NCBI GenBank assembly: GCA_002361625.1
Contig: DETL01000014.1
Span: forward strand, 291,885 to 323,088
DNA length: 31,204 nt
Source: Bacteroidales bacterium UBA3289
GTDB taxonomy: Bacteria > Bacteroidota > Bacteroidia > Bacteroidales > UBA932
Reading direction: 5' to 3'
The translations under genes were made by a program, and so were the position numbers. The notes beneath the pieces are model-generated. The model worked only from the letters and a program-made list of their open reading frames with translations, searched no databases and was not told where the DNA came from. Position 1 is the first letter of the stretch; every line of letters starts with the position of its first letter. This document shows, piece by piece, positions 23,448-31,156 of this stretch.

Positions 23448-25835
23448 ATGAAATCATACCTGAAATTCTTGTCCCGCAATAAGTTATATACCGCCATCGA
23501 GGCGGTGGGGCTGGCGGTGAGCCTGGCGTTCGTCATCCTGATCGGCTCGTACGTGGTGCAGCAGTATGAGGTGGCGCATGAGTCGCCTGAATGGAAGCGC
23601 ACGTTCGTGTTGGGATCCGATGAGTTCCTTGGGCTGACCTATTGGGACAAGGAAGAGCTGGAGATGAACGTCCCGGAGGTGGAGGCCGCCACCATCATGA
23701 CGCTTCTCTGGCAGCCGGTCATCCAGAACGGGGAGCAGGTCATCCAGGTCACCGGGATCGATGCCGACTCCGATTTCTTCAAGGTATTCCCGGAATATCG
23801 GCTTCTGGAAGGCAGCCTGGAGGATTTTGTAGGCAAGGACGACATCCTCATCAGCGAATCCCTCTCCCGCAAGATCGCCGATCCGACCGGCAAGGCCCTC
23901 ATCGGCCAAACGATCCAGGTGGACAAAGTGGACCGTACCATCAAAGGCATCTTTGCCGATTTTGACAATGCCTTCTTTATACCGGCGGACATCATCACGA
24001 ACATCAGTTCCAGCTGGGCGGCCGGACAGCGCAAGGAGTTCAACAGCATCGGCAATTACACCACCTGGTTCCGGGTGCGGGAGGATGCGGACCTGGCCGG
24101 CGTGCAGGCCAAGGTGAATGCGCTCCTGCATAAGAACTACGATGCCTCCTGGTCCGCGGAACGGGTGGAGAAATGGCACGCCTACCGCATGGATGAGGCC
24201 TTTTTCTTCACCGGCAACCACAACGGGCTTACCCGGACGGGCAATGCCCAGATGCTCCGGCTTCTGACCGTCGTCGTCCTGCTGCTCCTGCTCTCGGCCG
24301 TCTTCAATTATGTGAACCTGAGTCTGGCCCTTACCGGCAAACGCGCGAAGGAGATGGCCACCCGGCGCCTTCTGGGGGCCGACAAGGCCGTCATCCTGTG
24401 GAAGTATATCGGCGAATCCGTGGCTTTCACCGCCGTCTGCTTTGCCGCGGCGCTGCTGCTGGCCGACCTGCTGGTGCCCATGATGAACAGCCTGGTTTCC
24501 ACCGCCGATCCGGACGAGATGATGCTGGGCCTCGGCGACACCAGCGTACGGCTCTCTTTCATGCTCACGCCGGGGTATCTCCTGGCCTACCTGGCTGGAA
24601 TCCTGGTCCTGGGCGTTGTCAACGGGCTGCTTCCGGCCTTTGCGGCCTCGCGTTACCAGCCCATCGACGTGATCAAGGGCACACTCCGGCGCCGGAACAA
24701 GATGGTCCTGAGCAAAGTCTTCATCGTGGTGCAGAACGTCCTCTCCGTTTTCCTGATTGCCCTGGCACTGGTCATGGAAGTGCAGATGCGCCACATGTTT
24801 ACAAGGCCGATGCATTCCGCCGTGGAAAACCGCTACTACATCGAGTATTCTGCCCAGAACTACGACGCCATGAAGCTTTTCAAGGACAAGGTGGAGCAAC
24901 TTCCCTTTGTGACAAAGGTCGGCGTCGGCCGCGGAATCCCCGGAATGATCAATATGACAATGGGCATCACGGTGGACGAAGAGCATCATGTCGATATGCC
25001 CGTCATCGTCTGCGACAGCACGTATTTCCAATTGCTGGGGCTGGAAGTGGAGGAGGACTTCGGCCATCCGCTGGTGCATTCGCTCTGGATGAGCCGGAGC
25101 GCCTTCAACGCCGCGGCGGTGTCGGACACGTCCACTGTCTTCCCCCGGAGGATCAACATGAACAGCGCCCGGCCTGAGTTCATCGGCGGCGTGGTGGCCG
25201 ATTATCCCACCCGGCCGGCTTCGGAAATCGCCCAGAATCCCAACGGCGGAGTCATCATCACCCGGGTGGAAGAGCTGCGGTACTCCAATTGCCTCCTCAT
25301 TGGCACCACCGGAGAGGACAAATCCTATGAAGATCAGATCCTTCAAGCCTACCGGGAATTCCGCCTGGAAACTTCCGGCGTGGAGGAGCCCGCCTGGCGG
25401 TACGGCTTTATCAGGGATATCAGCCGGAAGCAGCTGGCGCCCGTGCAGCGCACACTGCGGTTGGTGGAACTCTTCGCCGTCCTGGCCGTTCTCATCTCCC
25501 TGCTGGGCCTGCTGGCCATGAGCACCTACTTTGCCGATGAAAATACCAGGCAGATCGCCGTACGGAAGGTATTCGGCAGCGATATTTCGCAGGAGACCTG
25601 GCGGACGGTCCGCAGCTACATGGTGCTGGTGGGCGTGGCTTGCCTTGTGGGCATTCCGCTGGCTGTCTGGGCTGCCCGGCTGTATCTGGAGCGCTTCGCC
25701 TACCGGATTGAAGGTTATGGCTGGGTGTTCGTTGTGGCCGTCGTCATTTCGTTGGCCATTGCCTTCGGCACCGTCCTCTGGCAGACCCTCAAGGCCGCAA
25801 AGACCAATCCGGCAACAGAATTGAAGAAAGAGTAA
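23448..25835 (+). CDS. MacB/FtsX-like ABC transporter permease (first of pair)
   Basis: A 795-residue inner-membrane permease of the MacB/FtsX type found in Bacteroidetes export systems. The N-terminal helix (about 14-36) is followed by a large periplasmic MacB-PCD domain (about 40-265), three helices (about 268-405; MLRLLTVVVLLLLLSAVFNYV, then YIGESVAFTAVCFAAALLLADL), a second periplasmic region and a C-terminal FtsX domain with three more helices, RQIAVRKVFGSD after its first helix, and the usual tail NPATELKKE. The second-half helix at about 425-445 makes eight helices in all. The next permease starts after one base. No ATP-binding subunit, HlyD-like adaptor or TolC is visible nearby. Such permeases often move peptides, lipoproteins or antimicrobials, but the substrate here is unknown. 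It is likely controlled by the CTTTACA cluster upstream. Confidence 0.9.
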   Translation: MKSYLKFLSRNKLYTAIEAVGLAVSLAFVILIGSYVVQQYEVAHESPEWKRTFVLGSDEFLGLTYWDKEELEMNVPEVEAATIMTLLWQPVIQNGEQVIQVTGIDADSDFFKVFPEYRLLEGSLEDFVGKDDILISESLSRKIADPTGKALIGQTIQVDKVDRTIKGIFADFDNAFFIPADIITNISSSWAAGQRKEFNSIGNYTTWFRVREDADLAGVQAKVNALLHKNYDASWSAERVEKWHAYRMDEAFFFTGNHNGLTRTGNAQMLRLLTVVVLLLLLSAVFNYVNLSLALTGKRAKEMATRRLLGADKAVILWKYIGESVAFTAVCFAAALLLADLLVPMMNSLVSTADPDEMMLGLGDTSVRLSFMLTPGYLLAYLAGILVLGVVNGLLPAFAASRYQPIDVIKGTLRRRNKMVLSKVFIVVQNVLSVFLIALALVMEVQMRHMFTRPMHSAVENRYYIEYSAQNYDAMKLFKDKVEQLPFVTKVGVGRGIPGMINMTMGITVDEEHHVDMPVIVCDSTYFQLLGLEVEEDFGHPLVHSLWMSRSAFNAAAVSDTSTVFPRRINMNSARPEFIGGVVADYPTRPASEIAQNPNGGVIITRVEELRYSNCLLIGTTGEDKSYEDQILQAYREFRLETSGVEEPAWRYGFIRDISRKQLAPVQRTLRLVELFAVLAVLISLLGLLAMSTYFADENTRQIAVRKVFGSDISQETWRTVRSYMVLVGVACLVGIPLAVWAARLYLERFAYRIEGYGWVFVVAVVISLAIAFGTVLWQTLKAAKTNPATELKKE

Positions 25836-25836
25836 G

Positions 25837-28197
25837 ATGAAAACAAAAAGCGACATTTGGATCAAAGTCCTGTCCCTGGGTATGGGGTTGGCGGTGGGTA
25901 TCGTGCTCATTGCCAAGGTGTTCTTCGAACTGAGCTACGACAGCTTTTACCAGGACATCGACCGGGTATATACCATCAACACCTGGATTTCCATGCAGGG
26001 GAACGAAAAGGATTATGGCCAGGTGAGCGGCGCCGTGGCCGTGGGCTTCATGGAAGAGGTCCCGGGCGTCGAGGCCGGCACCCGTACCACCTTCGTTTTC
26101 AACGGGGACACCTACCTGGACGAGGACGGCAACAAGCTCAACGCCACGCTCGTCTGTGCCGATACCTGCTTCTTCCAGGTCTTCGACAGGCCCATCCTTG
26201 CCGGTGATCCGGTGAAAGCGCTGGGGACATGGGGCAGCGTGATGGTCTCGAGGTCGTTTGCCGAGAAGTTGATAGATTCTTCGGTAAGTGAAGCGAAGGA
26301 TCTGTCCTCCGTCATCGGCAAGCAGATTGCCAACGAGGACATGGCCGGGCTGAAGCTGACCGTCGAGGGCGTGTATGAGGACTTTCCAAAGAACGGAAGC
26401 CTGGACTACGACATCCTGCTGTCGATGGACACCTACGGCAAGCAGAGTACCGACAACTGGAACGGGAACGACCGGTACAAAGGTTATGTGAGGTTGATGC
26501 CGGGCGTTGATCCTGCTACGTTGGCCGATGCCATCCGCAAGATGCAGGAGGCGCACCAGCCTCTGGAGCAGATAGAGGCCCAGGGATCCACCTTCCGCTA
26601 TTTCCTGAAGCCTTTCAGCAAGATGCACACTTCCGACCCCGAGGTGAAGTCGCTGGTGATCCTGCTGTCCATTGTGGCGGCCCTGCTCATCTTGATCAGC
26701 TTGCTCAATTATATCCTGATTGTGATTTCCTCCCTGGTGAAGCGTTCCAAGGAAGTGGGTGTGCGAAAGTGCTACGGTGCTGAGGGAAAGCATATCTATG
26801 TCATGCTGACAAAGGAGGCACTGCTGCATATCATCCTTTCGCTGGGCCTGGCCGCGGCCATCATCTTCGCCGGGCGCGGCATCGTGGAAAACCTGCTGGG
26901 CGTACCCTTCACGACGCTGCTGGTGCCGCAAAGTATCGTGGCCATCGGGGCGGTAATCGTTTTCGTCCTCATCATCTCTATCGTCGTTCCGGCGGAGTTG
27001 TACCAGCGGATTCCGGTCTATGCCGCCCTGAAGAACTACTCGGAGAATTCCCGGGGCTGGAAGCTTGGCCTCCTGGGCGTGCAGGTGCTGATCAACGTGT
27101 TCCTGGTGGTAATGATGCTCATCATCGGCCGGCAGTACCAAAAGGTCACCCATGCCGATACGGGTTACGACTACGATAACCTTTACTATGTCAGTTTCTT
27201 CGACAGTGACCGGCAAGCGATTACCCGTGCCGTCGGCGCGCTGGAGCGCCTGCCGGAAGTGAGTGGTGTGGCAACGGCCTACAACCTGCCTTTCCAGGGC
27301 TCCAACGGTGACAATGTCTATCTTCCGGACGACGACCGGGAACTGTTCAACATTGCCGACCAGTATGAATGCTCCGACGGCTTCTACGACCTGATGGGCA
27401 TCGAGTTCCTGGAAGGCCGGGCTCCTCGGGATTCCTCCGAAATCGTTGTGGATGAGAAGTTTGTGAAGAAGATGGCAGAGTTTACGGACTGGAGCGACGG
27501 CGCCGTGGGCAAGCAGGTGTTCATCACCGGCCACGACCGTTCACGGGATGCGGAACGGAGTTATTTCACCATCTCCGGCGTCTATAAAAGCTATATCATC
27601 GGCAACCTGACCGGGGTGGACCAGCGTCCGAGCGCGCTCTTCTACGGTGAGATTGGAAGCATGTCTTCCTGGATGCCGCATGTGCTGTTCAAGGTGCAAC
27701 CGGAGGCATTGACCGAGGTGAAAGAAACGCTGGAATCGGCCCTGGAGGGTCGGGAGATCAATATCGTTTCCTATGAAGAGCAGATGCGGGCGGCATACGA
27801 CGACAGTCGGAAAATGCGCAATACGATGGCCGTCGGGGCGGTGTTCTCGCTGCTGATCGCGCTGCTGGGCCTCATCGGCTTCATCCGGGATGAAAGTCTC
27901 CGACGCAGCAAGGAAATGGCCGTCCGAAAGATCAACGGTGCCACGACGCAGGACATTCTGGGCATCTTTGCGCTGGATATCATGAAGTTATCGACCGGGA
28001 TGGCCGTGATCGCCAGCATCGGCGCCGTCTTCGTCGCCCGCAAATGGCTGGAGCAGTTTGCCGAGAAAATCTCCCTGCATCCCCTGTACTTCGTTGGCGG
28101 CGCGCTGCTGGTGCTGACCATCGTGCTGGGCATCGTCGTCCTGAACTGCCTGCGGATCGCCCGGGAAAACCCCGTGGAATCGTTGAAGAACGAATAG
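25837..28197 (+). CDS. MacB/FtsX-like ABC transporter permease (second of pair)
   Basis: A 786-residue relative of the preceding permease with the same eight-helix plan. The N-terminal helix (about 10-31) precedes a MacB-PCD periplasmic domain (about 35-260). Three helices follow (VKSLVILLSIVAALLILISL near 270, and two near 325-385), then VQVLINVFLVVMMLIIGRQY (about 418-437), a second periplasmic domain and a terminal FtsX region containing RSKEMAVRKINGATTQDIL and the tail NPVESLKNE. The stop of the first permease and the ATG here are one base apart, so the pair is made together and probably forms a heterodimer. The ATPase must be encoded elsewhere or was lost. The gene ends at a repeat-rich segment that starts the accessory region, so partner genes may have been displaced. 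Substrate unknown. Confidence 0.9.
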   Translation: MKTKSDIWIKVLSLGMGLAVGIVLIAKVFFELSYDSFYQDIDRVYTINTWISMQGNEKDYGQVSGAVAVGFMEEVPGVEAGTRTTFVFNGDTYLDEDGNKLNATLVCADTCFFQVFDRPILAGDPVKALGTWGSVMVSRSFAEKLIDSSVSEAKDLSSVIGKQIANEDMAGLKLTVEGVYEDFPKNGSLDYDILLSMDTYGKQSTDNWNGNDRYKGYVRLMPGVDPATLADAIRKMQEAHQPLEQIEAQGSTFRYFLKPFSKMHTSDPEVKSLVILLSIVAALLILISLLNYILIVISSLVKRSKEVGVRKCYGAEGKHIYVMLTKEALLHIILSLGLAAAIIFAGRGIVENLLGVPFTTLLVPQSIVAIGAVIVFVLIISIVVPAELYQRIPVYAALKNYSENSRGWKLGLLGVQVLINVFLVVMMLIIGRQYQKVTHADTGYDYDNLYYVSFFDSDRQAITRAVGALERLPEVSGVATAYNLPFQGSNGDNVYLPDDDRELFNIADQYECSDGFYDLMGIEFLEGRAPRDSSEIVVDEKFVKKMAEFTDWSDGAVGKQVFITGHDRSRDAERSYFTISGVYKSYIIGNLTGVDQRPSALFYGEIGSMSSWMPHVLFKVQPEALTEVKETLESALEGREINIVSYEEQMRAAYDDSRKMRNTMAVGAVFSLLIALLGLIGFIRDESLRRSKEMAVRKINGATTQDILGIFALDIMKLSTGMAVIASIGAVFVARKWLEQFAEKISLHPLYFVGGALLVLTIVLGIVVLNCLRIARENPVESLKNE

Positions 28198-28202
28198 GGT
28201 CC

Positions 28203-28285
28203 CTCCCGGGAGAACCGTCCGCCATGGGCGAAACCCTGGGAAAACCGTCTGCCATGGGCGATCCCCCCGCGGAAACCGTCCGCTC
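28203..28285. repeat. Tandem 30-bp repeat (about 2.5 copies) after the permease operon
   Basis: A 30-base unit beginning GGGAnAACCGTCYGCCATGG is present at 28208-28237 and 28238-28267, with a partial third copy from 28268 that keeps AAACCGTCCGC. Each unit contains a CGCC-ATG-GGCG (or TGCC-ATG-GGCG) mini-hairpin. A 10-bp palindrome, CTCCCGGGAG (28203-28212), sits at the left edge. No convincing gene covers it. The roughly 500-base gap 28198-28698 holds this repeat, the palindromes at 28292-28338 and 28582-28594, a hairpin at 28497-28530 and otherwise AT-rich sequence with TTTACTCGCT twice (28462-28471, 28551-28560). Confidence 0.6.
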
Positions 28286-28291
28286 GATTCG

Positions 28292-28344
28292 CTTTTCTAA
28301 AAGTGCTTTTGCGGGTAAATTTCACTTTTCCAAAAGTGTTTTTG
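28292..28344. repeat. Repeated palindrome CTTTTCTAAAAGTG
   Basis: CTTTTCTAAAAGTGCTTTTG (28292-28311) and CTTTTCCAAAAGTGTTTTTG (28325-28344) are a direct repeat of period 33. The second copy is a perfect palindrome CACTTTT-CC-AAAAGTG (28323-28338). A third copy, CTTTCTAAAAGTG, occurs at 28582-28594, upstream of the recombinase gene. They could be recombinase or repressor sites. Confidence 0.5.
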
Positions 28345-28496
28345 GGAAATCCCATCGAAACAGACCCCCTCTTTCTGCACATAACTGGCTCCCGTTAACT
28401 CTTTCTTTCGTCAAATATTGAAATGCAGGCTGTGGCGATGAGTTGAGTAAATAACAACATTTTTACTCGCTTTTTACTTACTTGTTTACTCCAAAA

Positions 28497-28530
28497 ACGT
28501 CATCCTACGCAGATAGAATGCCGTTTTTTT
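28497..28530 (+). terminator. Imperfect hairpin with T-tract
   Basis: ACGTCATCCTA (28497-28507) pairs with TAGAATGCCGT (28514-28524) at nine of eleven positions, with a six-base loop, followed by seven T residues. This looks like a plus-strand intrinsic terminator. What transcript it ends is unclear; the nearest plus-strand gene is the permease pair 300 bases upstream. Confidence 0.45.
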
Positions 28531-28572
28531 ATTATAAAGATTACTTGCACTTTACTCGCTAATGTAGACCAT

Positions 28573-28583
28573 TTCCTTGAACT
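28573..28583. repeat. Left copy of an 11-bp direct repeat flanking the recombinase/Doc segment
   Basis: TTCCTTGAACT here recurs in the same orientation at 31166-31176, beyond the Doc gene. The two copies bracket the recombinase and toxin-antitoxin pair (about 2.6 kb) and could be attachment-site remnants. An 11-bp match near both ends is suggestive only; chance is not excluded. Confidence 0.25.
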
Positions 28584-28698
28584 TTCTAAAAGTGTCAACC
28601 TAAATCAGGGAAGGTTACTTTCATGTCGAAGCAAATAAACAGAACAATCTTGGAAGATTGATTATGAAGATAGCCACATTTCACCACTTCTCCAAAGC

Positions 28699-29520
28699 AT
28701 GGTGTGGCAACGGTGCGATGAAATGACACAGAAACAACCCCTTTGGGCGCAGGTATGGAAAAAGGGTGAGGACCTGCGCCACTGGAATGCACGGACGCCT
28801 GTTTTGCGGAGCAGGTCCCAAGGGAAATACCACACCTGCGCCAATAAACCCCTATACCTCCGCTGGTTCCTGAACTGGGCAACCGACCGAGGCTACAACA
28901 CCAACCTGGCCTATAAGAAATTCCGCCCGACGCTCAAGATGACACAGCGCAAGGTCATTTACTTGACCAAGGATGAGATCGCCCGCGTCCGCGACCTGGA
29001 ACTCTCCGAGGCCCAGGCCTACCTGGATTCCATCCGGGACATCTTCCTCTTCTGCTGCTTCTCCGGCCTCCGGCACTCCGACGTCAACAACCTCCGCCGC
29101 AGCGATGTCAAGGGCGACCACATCGAGGTCACGACCGTCAAGACGGCAGACAGCATTTCCATCGAACTGAACAAGGTCACCAAGGCCCTGCCGAACTATA
29201 CCAACCAGGCGATGAACCGCGACATCAAGGAGCTCTGCCGTCTGGCCGGTATCAATGAGGAGATTCGCGTTACCACCTACAAGGGCAATGTCCGCACTGA
29301 CAAGATCCAGCCTAAGTGGGAACTGGTCGGTACCCATACCGGCCGCCGCACCTTCATCGTCAACGCCCTCTCCCTCGGCATCACCCCGAACATCGTGATG
29401 AAATGGACCGGCCACTCCGACTACAAGGCCATGAAGCCCTATATTGACATCGTGGATTCCATCAAGGCGAGTGAAATGACAAAGTTAGATATGTTGGTGT
29501 CAGGATCGTTTAATAAATGA
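28699..29520 (+). pseudogene. Tyrosine recombinase (phage/element integrase), 5'-truncated
   Basis: A tyrosine-type site-specific recombinase whose catalytic domain is complete and whose N-terminus is missing. Similarity to Bacteroidetes integrases begins near residue 52 (YLRWFLNWATDRGY, about 28852), the end of the SAM-like core-binding domain. Counting from the ATG at 28699, the catalytic set is R125 (SGLRHSD), K148, H213 and R216 (THTGRRTF), H239 (TGHSDY) and the nucleophile Y249 (KPYIDI). Intact relatives have about 380-420 residues; here 150 or so residues of arm-binding and core-binding domain are gone, and residues 13-50 are translated from the MITE-like insertion. The catalytic part has host-like G+C, whereas flanks are AT-rich. 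The stop is TGA at 29518-29520. It is probably non-functional, or active only with another partner. Confidence 0.75.
28736..28853. mobile_element. MITE-like insertion: about 104 bp, terminal inverted repeats, 7-bp target duplication
   Basis: The direct repeat AACCCCT occurs at 28736-28742 and 28847-28853. Just inside it lie inverted repeats GGCGCAGGTATGG (28746-28758) and CCACACCTGCGCC (28830-28842), complementary at 12 of 13 positions. A second nested stem, GGACCTGC (28770-28777) and GCAGGTCC (28811-28818), is perfect. The element carries no gene. The insertion adds 111 bp (37 codons), so the frame of the surrounding open reading frame is kept. The structure is that of a miniature inverted-repeat transposon inserted at the 5' edge of the recombinase remnant. 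A structured RNA or recombination site is the alternative reading. Confidence 0.6.
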
Positions 29521-29527
29521 TTAATTG

Positions 29528-29535
29528 TAACTTTG
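29528..29535 (+). promoter_or_regulatory. -7 box TAACTTTG for the HTH-Doc operon
   Basis: Exact TAnnTTTG match, 14 bases before the ATG at 29550. It decides that start against an earlier in-frame ATG at 29517, which lies upstream of the promoter. Confidence 0.6.
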
Positions 29536-29549
29536 TAGAAAAATATCAT

Positions 29550-30572
29550 ATGGGAAAGGATCTAACAATTTCAGAGATAGAGCGACAGAACGTATTGAAT
29601 AATCAAGTTGCTATTCAAAATATGCAACAAGCGCTTGATATAGAGGGGATGCTATTTGAGGGCGCATATAGGTTTACAAAACAAATGGTCGCGGACTATT
29701 TTGAAATATCCATTTCAACAGTTGATCGATATCTCGAACAATATAGTGATGAGTTAAGGCATAATGGCTATGTCTTAATTAAGGGTAAAAGGCTGAAAGA
29801 CTTTAAGTTACAATTTGGTCATATCATAAATGAGGCGACCAAAACCTCCGTACTCGGTTTGTTCGATTTTCGTTCTTTTTTGAATATGGGAATGTTAATC
29901 ACGGGTAATGATAAAGCAAAAGCCTTAAGAAGTTCTATCTTAGACATTGTTATTTCAACAATAAATGAGAAAACGGGAGGCGGAACAAAATATATAAATA
30001 GGCGAGATCCTAACTATGTAATCGCTGCAGTTGTTGAGGAAAATTATCGGAAGAATTTGACCTCTGCAATTAATGAGTGTGTTTCTGGCCATGAGACGAT
30101 GAAATACGCGCAAATCACTGATTACATATATAAAGCTGTATTCAAAGAAAACGCAAAAGAGTATCGCGAGATTCTCAAACTAAGTCAAAAAGACAATGTC
30201 CGGCATACGTTGTATTCTGAAGTGTTGTTAGTAATCTCTTCGTTTGAGAATGGGGTGGGAGCAGAGATTCGTAAACAATACGAAAACAAAGGAAATGAGC
30301 GATTGGCCGTAAAGGAGGTCGAACGAATTGTTCAAGATTTATCTGAATCTCCAATGCAGACACCTTACCTTAATGATGCTCGGACAAAAATGGCATCTCG
30401 TGACTTGGGTTTTAGAGATGCTTATCACGGTAATATTGCAGAGTATTTAAGGGCCATTACACCAGAAGAGTATGAACGTTTCATAGGCTCCCAGTCTGTC
30501 GATTTTGATAAAATTCTTGAGGAAAATCAAGACGTCCTTAGACGATTAAAACAAGTTGAAGATGAGCAATAA
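29550..30572 (+). CDS. HTH DNA-binding protein paired with Doc (putative antitoxin/regulator)
   Basis: A 340-residue AT-rich-encoded protein. An N-terminal helix-turn-helix region is visible at about 36-65 (YRFTKQMVADYFEISISTVD followed by RYLEQYSDEL). A conserved middle follows: SVLGLFDFRSFLNMGMLITGN, KALRSSILDIVISTINEKTGG, GTKYINRRDPNYVI. A long helical C-terminal part contains KMASRDLGFRDAYHGNIAEYL. It resembles RhuM-like DNA-binding proteins that occur upstream of, or fused to, Fic/Doc proteins, so an antitoxin and autorepressor role is inferred. It is unlike a small Phd-type antitoxin. The Doc gene overlaps its end by 11 bases, so the pair is co-translated. Codon and base composition differ sharply from the chromosome to the left, consistent with horizontal transfer. 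The start at 29550 follows the promoter box by 14 bases. Confidence 0.75.
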   Translation: MGKDLTISEIERQNVLNNQVAIQNMQQALDIEGMLFEGAYRFTKQMVADYFEISISTVDRYLEQYSDELRHNGYVLIKGKRLKDFKLQFGHIINEATKTSVLGLFDFRSFLNMGMLITGNDKAKALRSSILDIVISTINEKTGGGTKYINRRDPNYVIAAVVEENYRKNLTSAINECVSGHETMKYAQITDYIYKAVFKENAKEYREILKLSQKDNVRHTLYSEVLLVISSFENGVGAEIRKQYENKGNERLAVKEVERIVQDLSESPMQTPYLNDARTKMASRDLGFRDAYHGNIAEYLRAITPEEYERFIGSQSVDFDKILEENQDVLRRLKQVEDEQ

Positions 30573-31020
30573 GATAGAATACATTTCGTACGAAGAATTG
30601 CTCAACGTCTATGCGAAAACCATAGCAAATAGTGGTGGGGGGCTTTCTGGAATACGGGATGACGGTGGAATACAGTCGCTACTGCAATTCGTTCAAGACG
30701 ATGAGTACTATCCGGATTTCGTTGACAAACTCACATATCTTGTTTATGGCTTTTGCCATGGACATTACTATTTGGATGGGAACAAAAGAATATCTCTCAC
30801 TGTTGGAGTTTATTTCTTAATTAAGAATGGCTATTACTTTCTTGCTAGCAATTTCATGAAAGAAGTCGAAGCATTAATATATCATGTGGCAGCAGGGAAT
30901 ATTGATAGAGATCTATTGAAAAGAGCATTAAGGTGCGTTGTTAATGATGTGGATTATGATGAAGAACTTAAGTTAGACATTATATCCGCAATGAGTAAAG
31001 GCTTGCCTTTTTGCGAATAA
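30562..31020 (+). CDS. Death-on-curing (Doc/Fic) family toxin
   Basis: A 152-residue Fic-fold protein of the Doc type. The active-site motif is HYYLDGNKR (68-76), matching Doc H-x-F-x-D/N-A/G-N-K-R with tyrosine in place of phenylalanine; the D-G-N-K-R form, not H-P-F-x-x-G-N-G-R, separates Doc from AMP-adding Fic proteins. The N-terminal SGIRDDGGIQSLLQFVQDD (29-47) is the usual Doc G-x-R-D-x-G region. Phage P1 Doc phosphorylates elongation factor EF-Tu and stops translation; a similar activity is likely here. The ATG at 30562 is used; an in-frame TTG at 30556 is possible. It overlaps the HTH gene by 11 bases. Downstream lies AT-rich sequence and a minus-strand terminator. Family identification is firm; toxicity is inferred. 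Confidence 0.9.
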   Translation: MSNKIEYISYEELLNVYAKTIANSGGGLSGIRDDGGIQSLLQFVQDDEYYPDFVDKLTYLVYGFCHGHYYLDGNKRISLTVGVYFLIKNGYYFLASNFMKEVEALIYHVAAGNIDRDLLKRALRCVVNDVDYDEELKLDIISAMSKGLPFCE

Positions 31021-31096
31021 TACACACTGTGTGAAAGAACAGCATAAAGGGTCTTAATGAGAGATTCTCCACGCTGGATTGAAAGAAAAACAAAAT

Positions 31097-31121
31097 CGGC
31101 ACAAATTCGAGTTTTGTGCCG
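31097..31121 (-). terminator. Strong intrinsic terminator for a minus-strand gene
   Basis: CGGCACAAA (31097-31105) and TTTGTGCCG (31113-31121) form a perfect 9-bp stem with a seven-base loop. Read on the minus strand it is followed by ATTTTGTTTTTC, a T-rich tail; on the plus strand there is none. It therefore ends a gene entering from the right edge. Confidence 0.75.
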
Positions 31122-31156
31122 AAAATGTATCACTATTGGATTATTAAGCCGGAAGA

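Noticed and set aside
23484..25916. Long minus-strand open frame opposite the first permease
   Set aside because: Histidine- and glutamine-rich low-complexity translation, typical of an antisense frame under a GC-rich membrane-protein gene.
28203..28344. CRISPR array
   Set aside because: The 30-bp units are directly adjacent with no spacers, and no cas genes are present.
28044..28421. Open frame across the 30-bp tandem repeats
   Set aside because: It is mostly out of frame with the permease 3' end, then runs through repeats; no domain, start signal or conservation argument.
28699..28842. First 48 codons of the recombinase frame as a genuine N-terminal domain
   Set aside because: They bear no similarity to integrase N-termini, and most are encoded by the MITE-like insertion with its inverted repeats.
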